NCBI GenBank assembly: GCA_039800165.1
Contig: JBDLRH010000109.1
Span: 1-21,960 of the forward strand
DNA from: JBDLRH01 sp039800165
GTDB lineage: Bacteria; Pseudomonadota; Gammaproteobacteria; Burkholderiales; Burkholderiaceae_C
Direction: 5' to 3'
DNA: 21,960 nt
The notes beneath the pieces are model-generated. The model worked only from the letters and a program-made list of their open reading frames with translations. It ran no database searches and was not told the origin of the DNA. The translations under genes and the position numbers were made by a program. Of the stretch, positions 7,362-15,419 are shown piece after piece; position 1 is the stretch's first letter, and the number at the start of each line of letters is the position of its first letter.

Positions 7362-9884
7362 ATGCTCAAGCGATGGACCTGGCGTGCACTGCTGCTGGTG
7401 GGCGCACTGATCGTTGTCGTTGCCACGGCACTGGCGGTGTATGCCTGGCGCAGCCTGCCGGCGCTGGACGGCCAGCTGCGCGCCAGCGGGCTGAAAGCTG
7501 CGGTGCAGGTGCGACGCGATGCTGCCGATGTGACGCACATCGAGGCACAGTCGCTGCGTGATGCGAGCTTTGCCATCGGCTGGGTGCATGCGCAAGAGCG
7601 CAGCTGGCAGCTCGAGTTCAACCGGCGGGTGATGAGCGGCACCTTGTCCGAAGTGTTCGGGCCGGCCACGCTGGAGACCGACAAGCTGCTGCGCACGCTG
7701 GGCATCCGGCAGGCGGCGCAGGCGCAATGGGCGCGGCTGCCCGCGGCGGCGCAGGCGGTGCTGCAGGCCTATGCCGACGGCATCAATGCCTTCCACGCCC
7801 AGGCCTCGCAGGCGCTGCCACCCGAGTTTCATGTGCTGCGCATTCGCCCCGGCGCCTGGACGCCGCAAGACAGCGTGGGCTGGGCACTGATGATGGCGCT
7901 GGACCTGGGCGGCAACTGGGGCAACGAGTTTGCGCGCCTGTCGCTGCTGCAGGTGCTGGGCACCGAGCAGCTGTGGCAGATGATGCCGCCCTACCCGGGC
8001 GATGCACCCGCCACGCGGGTGGACCTGGCCGCGCTGTACCGCAGCCTGGGCGTGTACCGCACCGACATCGACCCGGGCATGCGGCCCGGTGGCGCCGCAC
8101 CTGCGCGCACCACGCACGACAGCCAGCCGCAGCGCGACGGCCTGCACCACAGCATGCTCACCGCCATGGCGCAGGGCGCCAACGACTGGGTCGACCAGCT
8201 GGGCGCGGTGGACGGCAAGGGCTCCAACAACTGGGTGATTGCCGGCGAGCGCAGCGCCAGCGGCAAGCCCATCGTCGCCAACGACCCGCATCTGGCGCTG
8301 GGTGCGCCGGCCATCTGGTACTTCGCGCGCCTGAAGGCGCCTGCGGGTGACGGGCTGCCAGCCACCGACGTGATTGGCGCCACGCTTCCCGGCTTGCCGA
8401 TGGTGGTGCTGGGCCGCACCGCCGGCGTGGCCTGGGGCTTCACCAACACCGGCCCCGATGTGCAAGACCTCTACCTTGAGCAGATTCACCCGGAAGACCC
8501 GACGAAGTACCGCACACCCGAGGGCTGGGCCGCGTTCGAGTCACGCGAAGAAGTCATCCGCGTGAAGGGCCAGCCCGATATGAAGCTCAACGTGCGGCGT
8601 ACGCGCCATGGCCCGGTGCTGAGCGATGCGCAGGCGAGCCACGGCAGGGTGATCGATACGCGGCGCTTTGTGCTGGCGCTGCGCTGGAGCGCGCTGGACG
8701 CCGACAACCAGACGGTGCTGGCCGGCATGCAGGCCAACTTTGCGCAGAACATCGACGAACTGCAGCGCGCGTTTGCACTGCACCACTCGCCGATGCAAAA
8801 CCTGGTGGCGGCCGACACCGCAGGGCAGACGGCGTACCGCGCGATCGGCCGCGTGCCGCTGCGCAAGCCGGCGCATGACTTGCGTGGCGTGGCGCCCGCG
8901 CCCGGCTGGGACGCGCGCTATGACTGGGCGGGCTGGCTGCCGGCCGATCAGGTGCCGCAGGCAAGCCATGAGCAGATCCGCGCACGTGGCTGGCATGCCA
9001 CCGCCAACCAGCGCATCCACGCGGCCGACTATCCGCACTTCATCACCTCGGACTGGAACACGCCCGAGCGGCAGCAGCGCATCGAGGCGCTGCTGCAGGC
9101 GCGCCCCAGCCACGACCTGAACAGCGTGCGCGCCATCCAGGGCGACCTGGTGTCGCTGTCGGCGCAGGCGCTGCTGCCGGTGCTGCGCGCCACGCCAAGT
9201 GCGCACCCGCTGGCGAACGCAGCGCAGGCCCTGCTGAAAGACTTTGACGGCGGCATGCGCGCTGACAGCGGTGCGGCGCTGGTGCTGTCGGTGTGGTCCG
9301 ACGAGCTGACCCGCGCGATGCTGGCACCGCGCATTGGCGAAGAGCGCTTCAAGTCGCTGTACGGAAAGCGGCACTTCCGCGAGGGCGTCAAGCGCATCCT
9401 GGCCGATCCGCAGGCATCGGCCTTCTGGTGTGGTGGCAAGCCGTGTGCAGAGGTGTCGGCCCAGGCGCTGGCCCGCGCGCTCGACCGCATCCGCGCGATG
9501 CAGGGTGACGATGTGGCGCGCTGGCGCTGGGGCGACGCGCATCCGGCGCTGTCGAGCCACAAGCCCTTTGGCAATGTGGCGGCGCTTGCGCGTTTCTTTG
9601 ATGTGAGCGTACCCACCGGCGGTGATTCGTGGACGGTGAACGTGGGGCAGTACTGGCCCAACAGCGAGCGCATGCCGTTTGCCAACCGCCATGCGGCCAG
9701 CCTGCGCGCCATCTACGACCTGAGCGACCTGGAGCGCTCGCGCTTCATCTACCAGACCGGGCAGAGCGGCCTGGTGTTCTCATCGCGCGATCGCGACATG
9801 CGCGACGAATGGGCCGCGGTGCGCGACCGCCCGCTGCAGCTCAAGCCCCCTGCGTGGGCGCACCAGCTGCTGCTCACCCCGTGA
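7362..9884 (+). CDS. penicillin acylase family protein (Ntn hydrolase), membrane-anchored or exported
   Basis: Precursor of about 840 aa, a normal length for the penicillin/acyl-homoserine-lactone acylase family. A basic N-terminus and one hydrophobic segment (residues about 8-28) point to export or anchoring facing the periplasm. The autocatalytic nucleophile Ser is at about residue 288 (codon 8223-8225) in the GKGSNNWVIAG motif, the start of the beta chain, followed by KPIVANDPHL, both typical of the family. Such enzymes cut amide bonds of acylated amines or lactones. The substrate cannot be read from sequence. The Shine-Dalgarno AGAGGGGG (7347-7354) is well spaced for the ATG at 7362 but touches the ATG at 7356, so 7362 is preferred. 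Its place 21 bp after the deaminase suggests co-transcription, yet a link to purines is unproven. Confidence 0.9.
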   Translation: MLKRWTWRALLLVGALIVVVATALAVYAWRSLPALDGQLRASGLKAAVQVRRDAADVTHIEAQSLRDASFAIGWVHAQERSWQLEFNRRVMSGTLSEVFGPATLETDKLLRTLGIRQAAQAQWARLPAAAQAVLQAYADGINAFHAQASQALPPEFHVLRIRPGAWTPQDSVGWALMMALDLGGNWGNEFARLSLLQVLGTEQLWQMMPPYPGDAPATRVDLAALYRSLGVYRTDIDPGMRPGGAAPARTTHDSQPQRDGLHHSMLTAMAQGANDWVDQLGAVDGKGSNNWVIAGERSASGKPIVANDPHLALGAPAIWYFARLKAPAGDGLPATDVIGATLPGLPMVVLGRTAGVAWGFTNTGPDVQDLYLEQIHPEDPTKYRTPEGWAAFESREEVIRVKGQPDMKLNVRRTRHGPVLSDAQASHGRVIDTRRFVLALRWSALDADNQTVLAGMQANFAQNIDELQRAFALHHSPMQNLVAADTAGQTAYRAIGRVPLRKPAHDLRGVAPAPGWDARYDWAGWLPADQVPQASHEQIRARGWHATANQRIHAADYPHFITSDWNTPERQQRIEALLQARPSHDLNSVRAIQGDLVSLSAQALLPVLRATPSAHPLANAAQALLKDFDGGMRADSGAALVLSVWSDELTRAMLAPRIGEERFKSLYGKRHFREGVKRILADPQASAFWCGGKPCAEVSAQALARALDRIRAMQGDDVARWRWGDAHPALSSHKPFGNVAALARFFDVSVPTGGDSWTVNVGQYWPNSERMPFANRHAASLRAIYDLSDLERSRFIYQTGQSGLVFSSRDRDMRDEWAAVRDRPLQLKPPAWAHQLLLTP

Positions 9885-9910
9885 TTAATCGGGGTCAGAA
9901 CCCGATTAAT
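9884..9910. repeat. 10-bp perfect inverted repeat with 7-bp spacer
   Basis: ATTAATCGGG (9884-9893) and CCCGATTAAT (9901-9910) are exact reverse complements. The left arm begins on the last base of the acylase stop codon and the right arm abuts a TACAAT box. It could be a regulator operator, a transcript-end hairpin or a REP-like palindrome. There is no T-run directly after it, so it is not a classic terminator by itself. Confidence 0.65.
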
Positions 9911-9916
9911 TACAAT
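9911..9916 (+). promoter_or_regulatory. possible -10 box for the second BMP receptor and guaD
   Basis: TACAAT matches the sigma70 -10 consensus at 5 of 6 positions and stands directly after the inverted repeat. At 16-18 bp upstream no good -35 is visible, only bases of the repeat. Transcription would begin near 9922-9923, leaving a leader of about 75 nt that contains the hairpin at 9928-9951. Confidence 0.35.
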
Positions 9917-9927
9917 CAAGGCTTGAA

Positions 9928-9951
9928 AGGTCGCGCCCCGGCGGCCTTTTT
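9928..9951 (+). terminator. terminator-like hairpin between the acylase and the second BMP receptor
   Basis: AGGTCGC (9928-9934) pairs with GCGGCCT (9941-9947) with one G-U pair and a 6-nt loop, then five Ts (9947-9951) and further T-rich sequence. It can end transcripts of the oxygenase-deaminase-acylase block. If the -10 box at 9911 is real, the hairpin would lie at about +7 of the next transcript and could act as an attenuator instead. Confidence 0.55.
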
Positions 9952-9996
9952 CTTTGTCCTTTTTCCACCATCCCCGGGGCCATGTAGAGGAACACC

Positions 9997-11109
9997 ATGT
10001 ACAAAAACCTCGCAGCCAGCCTCGCGCTGGCGTGCCTGACGTTTTCCGCTTCCCCCTTGTCGAACGCGCAGTCGCCTGCTGCGGGCGCAGCTTCATCCGC
10101 ACCGCTGAAGGTGGCCTTCATCCACATCGGCCCGGTGACGGACGCCGGCTGGGTGAAGCAGCACGATGACGGCCGCAAGGCGATGGAAGCCGCACTGGGC
10201 GCCCGCGTGCGCAGCACCACGGTGGAGAGCGTGCCCGAAGGCGCGGACGCCGAGCGCGTGATTCGCGACCTGGCGCAGCAGGGCCACGGCCTCATCTTCA
10301 CGCCGAGCTTTGGCTACATGGAGCCGACGATCAAGGTAGCGCGCGAGTTCCCGAACGTGAAGTTCGAATCCATCACCGGCTACAAGCGCGCCGACAACGT
10401 GGCCACCGCGAATGCGCGCTACTACGAAGGCCGCTACCTCGCGGGTATCGCAGCGGGCCGCGTCACCCGCACGGGCAGCGTGGGCTATGTGGCGGGCTTC
10501 CCGATCCCCGAGGTGCTGCAGGGCATCAACGCCTTCACGCTGGGTCTGCGCTCGGTGAACCCGAAGGCCGAGGTCAAGCTGCTGTGGCTGAACGCCTGGT
10601 TCGACCCGGCGCGCGAGCGCGATGCGGCCATGACGCTGCTGAACCAGGGTGCCGATGTGCTGGCCTTTCACACCGCATCCACCGCGGTGATGGCCGCAGC
10701 GCAGGAGCGCGGCAAGTGGGCCATTGCCTACCACTCCGACATGCGCAAGGTGGCGCCCGATGCGCAGCTGGCGGCCGTGACTCACCACTGGGGCGACTAC
10801 TACACCCAGCGCGCCCGCGCAGTGATCGACGGCCGCTGGAGCAGCGGCGATGTGTGGGGCGGCGTGAAGCAGGGCATGGTGCGCATCGGCGACTTTGGCC
10901 CCAAGGTACCCAAGGCGGTGCAAGACGAAGTGCTGGCGCGCCAGCGCGACATGGCCGCCGGCAAGCTGCATCCGTTTGCTGCCGGCAAGACGGCGGTGCG
11001 CGACAACACCGGCCGCGAGGTGATCGCTGCCGGCCGTACGCTGGACGACGGTGCCATCCTGTCGATGAACTGGCTGGCCGAGGGTGTGCAGGGCAAGCTT
11101 CCACAATAG
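9997..11109 (+). CDS. second BMP-family receptor, periplasmic (orphan of an ABC importer)
   Basis: Solute receptor of 370 aa, a paralogue of the lipoprotein at 3871-5013. It shares the framework DAGWVKQHDDGRKAME, TPSFGYMEPTIKVA and GFPIPEVLQGINAF. Unlike that protein it has an ordinary Sec signal peptide, with likely cleavage after Ala24 (SNA|QS), and no lipobox Cys, so it should be soluble in the periplasm. The pocket-side stretch reads FHTASTAVM here against QNTDSSAVL in the lipoprotein, hinting at a different ligand or affinity. No ATPase or permease accompanies it; it may serve the importer at the left end of the window. AGAGGAA 6 nt or so before the ATG is a good Shine-Dalgarno. Guanine deaminase follows 4 bp after its stop, so the two are surely co-transcribed. 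Confidence 0.92.
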   Translation: MYKNLAASLALACLTFSASPLSNAQSPAAGAASSAPLKVAFIHIGPVTDAGWVKQHDDGRKAMEAALGARVRSTTVESVPEGADAERVIRDLAQQGHGLIFTPSFGYMEPTIKVAREFPNVKFESITGYKRADNVATANARYYEGRYLAGIAAGRVTRTGSVGYVAGFPIPEVLQGINAFTLGLRSVNPKAEVKLLWLNAWFDPARERDAAMTLLNQGADVLAFHTASTAVMAAAQERGKWAIAYHSDMRKVAPDAQLAAVTHHWGDYYTQRARAVIDGRWSSGDVWGGVKQGMVRIGDFGPKVPKAVQDEVLARQRDMAAGKLHPFAAGKTAVRDNTGREVIAAGRTLDDGAILSMNWLAEGVQGKLPQ

Positions 11110-11113
11110 CGGC

Positions 11114-12394
11114 ATGAAAGCCTACCGCGCCCAGCTCCTGCGATTCGATGACGACGGCCAGCCGCTGTACGACAGCGATGGCCTGCTGGTCGTCGGGCCC
11201 GATGCCCAGGGTCGCCCGGTGGTGCGTGCGGCGGGTGCCTGGCAGGCGCTGGGCTCGCGCTTTGCCGGCGTGGCGGTCGAAGACCTGCGCGGCTGCCTGA
11301 TTGCGCCGGGCTTTGTGGACCTGCACATCCACTACCCGCAGACGGATGTGATCGGCTCGCCGGCCGAGGGGCTGCTGCCCTGGCTTGCTGACTACACCTT
11401 TCCGCACGAGGCGCGCTTTGCCGATGCCGACTACGCGGCCGAGGTGGCGCGCTTTTTCTTCAACGAGCTCGACCGCCATGGCGTGACCACCGCGCTGGCG
11501 TTCTCCACATCGCATGTGGCGTCGGTCGATGCGCTGATGGGCGAGGCGCGTGCACGCGGCCGGCGCCTCGTCACCGGCAAGTGCCTGATGGATCGTCATT
11601 GCCCCGATGGCGTGCGCGACGACACCGAACAATCGCTGATCGACACCGAAGACCTGATCCGCCGCTGGCATGGGGTGGAGCGGCTGGGCTATGCGATCAC
11701 GCCGCGCTTTGCACCGAGCTGCAGCGAACGGCAGCTGGCCGGTGCCGGCGAGCTGGCGCAGAAGTACCCTGATGTGTGGATCCAGTCGCATGTGGCCGAG
11801 AACCTGGACGAGATCCGCTGGGCGCGCTCGCTGTTTCCGCGCTCATCCAGCTACCTCGCCATCTACGACGACTTCGGCCTGATGCGCGAGCGCGCCATCT
11901 ACGCGCACTGCATCCACTTCGACGACGACGACCGCGCACGCATGCGATCCACTGGCGCAGCGGCCGCGGTGTGCCCCACCAGCAACCTGTTTCTGGGCAG
12001 CGGCTTCTTTGATTACGCCGGCGCCGACCGCGTGGGCTTTCGCTACGGCCTGGCCAGCGATGTGGGTGGCGGCACCAGCTTCAGCCCGTTTCAGACCATG
12101 CTGGCGGCCTACCAGGTGGGCCGCGAAGGGCAGAGCAAGGCGGGGCTGTGCCTCGCGCCGGCGCAGCTGTGGTGGCAGCACACCGCGGGTGCGGCAGCGG
12201 CACTCGGCCTGGACGGCGTGGTGGGCAACCTGCAGCCGGGCTGCGAGGCCGACTTCGTTGTCATCGACCCTCGCGCCACGCCGATGCTCGAGCGCAAGAC
12301 GACGCAGGCCGACAGCCTGGACGAGCTGTTGTTTGCACTGATCGTGCTGGGCGATGACCGCGCGATCCAGCGCACGGTGATTGCGGGGCGCTAG
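11114..12394 (+). CDS. guaD: guanine deaminase
   Basis: Cytoplasmic zinc amidohydrolase of 426 aa that converts guanine to xanthine and ammonia. The family signature PGFVDLHIHYPQTDVIGS gives the metal ligands His71 and His73. Further ligands are expected in IQSHVAEN and YAHCIHF and in the Asp of GLASDVGGGTSFSPF. GKCLMDRHCPD is also a guanine deaminase hallmark. The length fits GuaD. The ATG at 11114 is 4 bp after the receptor stop; the frame is open to 11084, but that start would overlap the receptor and adds unrelated residues. No Shine-Dalgarno precedes it: translation may be coupled, or a CACAAT box at 11102-11107 may give a leaderless transcript. It converges on the hydroxylase operon, with 39 bp between the stops and no clear terminator there. 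Confidence 0.95.
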   Translation: MKAYRAQLLRFDDDGQPLYDSDGLLVVGPDAQGRPVVRAAGAWQALGSRFAGVAVEDLRGCLIAPGFVDLHIHYPQTDVIGSPAEGLLPWLADYTFPHEARFADADYAAEVARFFFNELDRHGVTTALAFSTSHVASVDALMGEARARGRRLVTGKCLMDRHCPDGVRDDTEQSLIDTEDLIRRWHGVERLGYAITPRFAPSCSERQLAGAGELAQKYPDVWIQSHVAENLDEIRWARSLFPRSSSYLAIYDDFGLMRERAIYAHCIHFDDDDRARMRSTGAAAAVCPTSNLFLGSGFFDYAGADRVGFRYGLASDVGGGTSFSPFQTMLAAYQVGREGQSKAGLCLAPAQLWWQHTAGAAAALGLDGVVGNLQPGCEADFVVIDPRATPMLERKTTQADSLDELLFALIVLGDDRAIQRTVIAGR

Positions 12395-12433
12395 CCCCGC
12401 TCGCCCCGGCGTCACCGAAACGCGCTTGCTGCC

Positions 12434-14899
12434 TCAGACCTTGCCCAGCGCGCGCAGGATCTTCTGCGGCGTGAGCGGCTGCGACCAGCATTGCGCCTTG
12501 AACGGCGCCAGCGCGTCATTGATCGCATTCATCACCGCCGCTGGTGCGCCCGCGGTGCCGGCCTCGCCCGCGCCCTTGGCACCGAGCTGCGAGCTGCGGG
12601 TGGGCGTCTGCACATGGGCCACGTCGATGTCGGGCATCTCGCCGCTCATCGGCACCAGGTAGTCGGCCATGCTGGCGTTGATCATCAGGCCGCGGTCGTC
12701 GTACAGGCATTCCTCGAGCATCGCGCCGCCAATGCCCTGCACGATGGCGCCGCGGATCTGCTCGTCCACCAGCTTGGGGTTGATCACGCGGCCGCAGTCT
12801 TCCACCGCCCAGTGCTTGAGCAGCTTCACGAAGCCGGTGTCCGGGTCCACCTCCACATACGAGGCCTGCACCCCGTTGGTGAAGATGAACGGAAAGTCGC
12901 GCTGCGCGTAGTGGCGCGTGACCATCAGCTCGGGCGTGAAGTCATTGGGCAGCGTGTCCGAGCGGAAGTAGGCCACCCGGCCCAGCTCGGCGAAGTCGAG
13001 CACCGGCTCCATCGTCTTCGCATCGACCACCTTGCCGCGGCGGATGGCCAGCTCGGCGGCGTCGCGCTTGGCGATGACTGCAGCCACCTTCAGGATGTTG
13101 GCGCGCAGGGCCTGGCCGGCCAGCAGCACCGCTTCGCCGCCCACGCCTGCGCCGCGCGAGGCCCAGGTGCCGCCGCCGTACGGCGTGACATCGGTGTCGC
13201 TCAGCACCAGGCGCACCTTCTCCAGATCCACGCCCACCGCGTCGGCGGCGATCTGGCGGTAGATGCCGTCGTTGCCCTGGCCTTGTTCGCCCACGCTCAC
13301 GCTCACGCTGATGGCGCCGCTTGGGTCCAGGCGGATGGTGCAGCCGTCCTGCGATGCGATGCGCGCACCACCCACGCCATAGAAGGCGGCGCTGGGGTTG
13401 GTCAGCTCGATCAGCGCCGCAAAGCCGATGCCGCGGTAGATGCCCTGCTTGCGCAGTTCAGCGATCTCCGCCTTCAGCTTCGGGTAGTCCATCATCTGCT
13501 CGATCTTGCGCAGGCACGCCTCGTGCGACAGCACCTCGAGCTTGATGCCGCTGGCGCCGGTGGCCGGGTACGCATCGTCGGGGATGACGTTCTTCTTGCG
13601 GAACTCCAGCGGGTCCATGCCGATGGCGCGCGCGGCCTGGTCCACCAGGCCCTCGGTCACCGCGCAGGCAATCGGGTGGCCCACACCGCGGTACTGGCAG
13701 GTCGGCGTCTTGTTCTGGAAGACGACCTTCAGGTGCGCGCGGTAGTTCTTGTGCTTGTAGGGGCCGCCCACCAGGTTGACGACCTGGTTGCCCTCGATCG
13801 CGCTGGTGCGCGGGAACATCGAGTACGGGCCGATGCCGGTCAGGTCGTCCATGTCGAAGGCGAGGATCTCGCCGCTCTTGCTGGCGGCAATGCGCGCCTT
13901 CACCCGGTGGTGCCGCGCGTGGATGTCGCTGATGAAGCTTTCGATGCGGTCGGCCACGAACTTCACCGGCCGCTTGCACATCATCGACAGCGCCACGGTG
14001 GCGAAGTCGTCGGGGTAGGCATGCACCTTGATGCCGAACGAGCCGCCGACTTCCTTGCAGATCACGCGGATGCTGGACTCGGGCAGGTCGAACTGGCGCG
14101 CGTACAGGTCCTGCATCATGTGCGGGGCCTGGAACGAGTGGTAGACGGTGAGCTTCTGGTCAGCCGAATTCCATTCGGCGATCTGGCAGCGCGGCTCGAG
14201 CGTCACGCCGGTGTGGCGGCCGAACTCGAAGGTGGTCTCGACCACCGCATCGGCCTTGGCAAAGGCATCGTCCACCTCGCCCACGTTCAGGCTGCGGGTG
14301 AAGCACAGGTTGTCGCCAAGCTCGGGGTGGATCAGCGGCGTGGAGGCGTCGAGTGCGGTCTCCATGTCGACCACCGGCTCGAGCTCTTCGATGTCGACCT
14401 GCAGCACCTGCAGCGCGTCTTCGGCCTGCTCGCGCGTTTCGGCAACGATGGCCACCACCGGCTCGCCCTGCCAGCAGGCGCGGTCCACCGCCAGCGGGTA
14501 CTGCGGCGCCGACTTCATGCCGGCCAGGTGGCCCAGCACCGCCACCCAGGGCTTGCAGATCCTGGCCAGGTCGTGTCCGTCGGCCACCAGGATCACGCCG
14601 GGCATGCCGCGTGCGGCTGCGGCGTCGATGCGCTTGATGCGGCAGTGCGCCACCGGGCTGCGCCAGTACACCACGTGCGCCATGCGCGGCAGCTCGATGT
14701 CGTCGATGTAGGTGCCCTGGCCCTGCACCAGCTTGCGCGCGCTGGGGCGCTCGACGCTCTTGCCGATGTAGCGCGGGTCTTCGGTCAGGTCGTGCAGCGG
14801 CTTGTCGGTCGGGTCGGCCGGGTGAGCGGTGGGCCGCTCCTCCACCTCGGGGCCGGCGTGGACGATGTGGTTCACCTCGTTCAGCGTGCTCGTGTTCAT
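12434..14899 (-). CDS. xanthine dehydrogenase-family molybdopterin-binding subunit (CoxL-like, not a form I CO dehydrogenase)
   Basis: Catalytic large subunit of 821 aa in a molybdenum hydroxylase. Visible elements are GGSFG (285-289) in the cofactor-binding region, the active-site loop QYRGVGH (402-408), the GEQGQGNDG segment (537-545) and the GAGEAG segment with the catalytic Glu at 779. The loop lacks the AYxCSFR motif with the Cu-binding Cys of true CO dehydrogenase. It resembles the AYRGAGR loop of form II/xanthine dehydrogenase relatives but with Gln, Val and His at three positions. Expected reaction: hydroxylation of a heterocycle or aldehyde with water, electrons passing to the Fe-S and FAD subunits. 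The start overlaps the stop of the small subunit gene by 4 bp (ATGA). The frame is open further upstream, but those residues lie within the preceding gene. Substrate unknown; purines are possible. Confidence 0.92.
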   Translation of the reverse strand: MNTSTLNEVNHIVHAGPEVEERPTAHPADPTDKPLHDLTEDPRYIGKSVERPSARKLVQGQGTYIDDIELPRMAHVVYWRSPVAHCRIKRIDAAAARGMPGVILVADGHDLARICKPWVAVLGHLAGMKSAPQYPLAVDRACWQGEPVVAIVAETREQAEDALQVLQVDIEELEPVVDMETALDASTPLIHPELGDNLCFTRSLNVGEVDDAFAKADAVVETTFEFGRHTGVTLEPRCQIAEWNSADQKLTVYHSFQAPHMMQDLYARQFDLPESSIRVICKEVGGSFGIKVHAYPDDFATVALSMMCKRPVKFVADRIESFISDIHARHHRVKARIAASKSGEILAFDMDDLTGIGPYSMFPRTSAIEGNQVVNLVGGPYKHKNYRAHLKVVFQNKTPTCQYRGVGHPIACAVTEGLVDQAARAIGMDPLEFRKKNVIPDDAYPATGASGIKLEVLSHEACLRKIEQMMDYPKLKAEIAELRKQGIYRGIGFAALIELTNPSAAFYGVGGARIASQDGCTIRLDPSGAISVSVSVGEQGQGNDGIYRQIAADAVGVDLEKVRLVLSDTDVTPYGGGTWASRGAGVGGEAVLLAGQALRANILKVAAVIAKRDAAELAIRRGKVVDAKTMEPVLDFAELGRVAYFRSDTLPNDFTPELMVTRHYAQRDFPFIFTNGVQASYVEVDPDTGFVKLLKHWAVEDCGRVINPKLVDEQIRGAIVQGIGGAMLEECLYDDRGLMINASMADYLVPMSGEMPDIDVAHVQTPTRSSQLGAKGAGEAGTAGAPAAVMNAINDALAPFKAQCWSQPLTPQKILRALGKV

Positions 14900-15393
14900 G
14901 CGCTCACCTTGCTTGCGTTCTTGGCGCGCTCGGCCAGGGTCTCGCAGATCGCGTCGACGATGGCGTGGTATCCGGTGCAGCGGCAGAAGTTGCCGCTCAT
15001 CCACTCGCGCACTTCCTCGCGCGTGGCGTCGGGCTTGGCCTCAAGCAGTTCCTTGGCGGCCATCACCATGCCCGGGGTGCAGAAGCCGCACTGCAGCGCG
15101 TTGTTGCGGATGAAGGCCTCTTGCAGGTCGCGCACGTCGCCGTCGTTGCTCAGGCCTTCGATGGTGCGTACCTTGCAGCCCTGCGTCTGCACCGCCAGCG
15201 TGAGGCAGCCGCGCACGATGCGGCCGTCCACCTCGACGGTGCAGGCGCCGCACACGCCGTGCTCGCAGCCCAGGTGCGAGCCCTTGAGGCCCAGCTCGTT
15301 GCGGATGAAGTCCACCAGGTGCTGGCGCGGCTGCACGCTGCGCAGCTGCGCCTGGCCGTTGACTTCGACATGAAGGGTATGAAGCGATGCCAT
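14896..15393 (-). CDS. [2Fe-2S] small subunit of the molybdenum hydroxylase (CoxS-like)
   Basis: Electron-transfer subunit of 165 aa carrying two [2Fe-2S] clusters. The plant-ferredoxin-type cluster is bound by Cys43, Cys48, Cys51 and Cys63 (GCEHGVCGAC then GC). The C-terminal helical cluster is bound by Cys102, Cys105, Cys137 and Cys139 (QCGFC and FCRC). All eight Cys are present, so the subunit looks functional. A GGAGA Shine-Dalgarno stands 5 nt before the ATG. It lies 26 bp after the FAD subunit gene and overlaps the large subunit start by 4 bp. It would pass electrons from the molybdenum site to the FAD subunit. Confidence 0.95.
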   Translation of the reverse strand: MASLHTLHVEVNGQAQLRSVQPRQHLVDFIRNELGLKGSHLGCEHGVCGACTVEVDGRIVRGCLTLAVQTQGCKVRTIEGLSNDGDVRDLQEAFIRNNALQCGFCTPGMVMAAKELLEAKPDATREEVREWMSGNFCRCTGYHAIVDAICETLAERAKNASKVSA

Positions 15394-15419
15394 GACAGTC
15401 TCCGTCGGGTCGGGTGCGT

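Noticed and set aside
6318..8489. Long open frame on the - strand opposite the deaminase and acylase
   Set aside because: It crosses the boundary of two genes with conserved active sites and shows only shadow-type composition.
12434..14899. Reading the molybdenum enzyme as an aerobic CO dehydrogenase
   Set aside because: The AYxCSFR loop with the Cu-ligand Cys is absent; the loop reads QYRGVGH, so CO oxidation is not supported.
12491..15373. A very long open frame (960 codons) on the + strand opposite the hydroxylase genes
   Set aside because: It lies antisense to three clear family genes with catalytic motifs. Its product is rich in His, Arg, Ala, Val and Gly without domain motifs, as expected from high-GC antisense frames.
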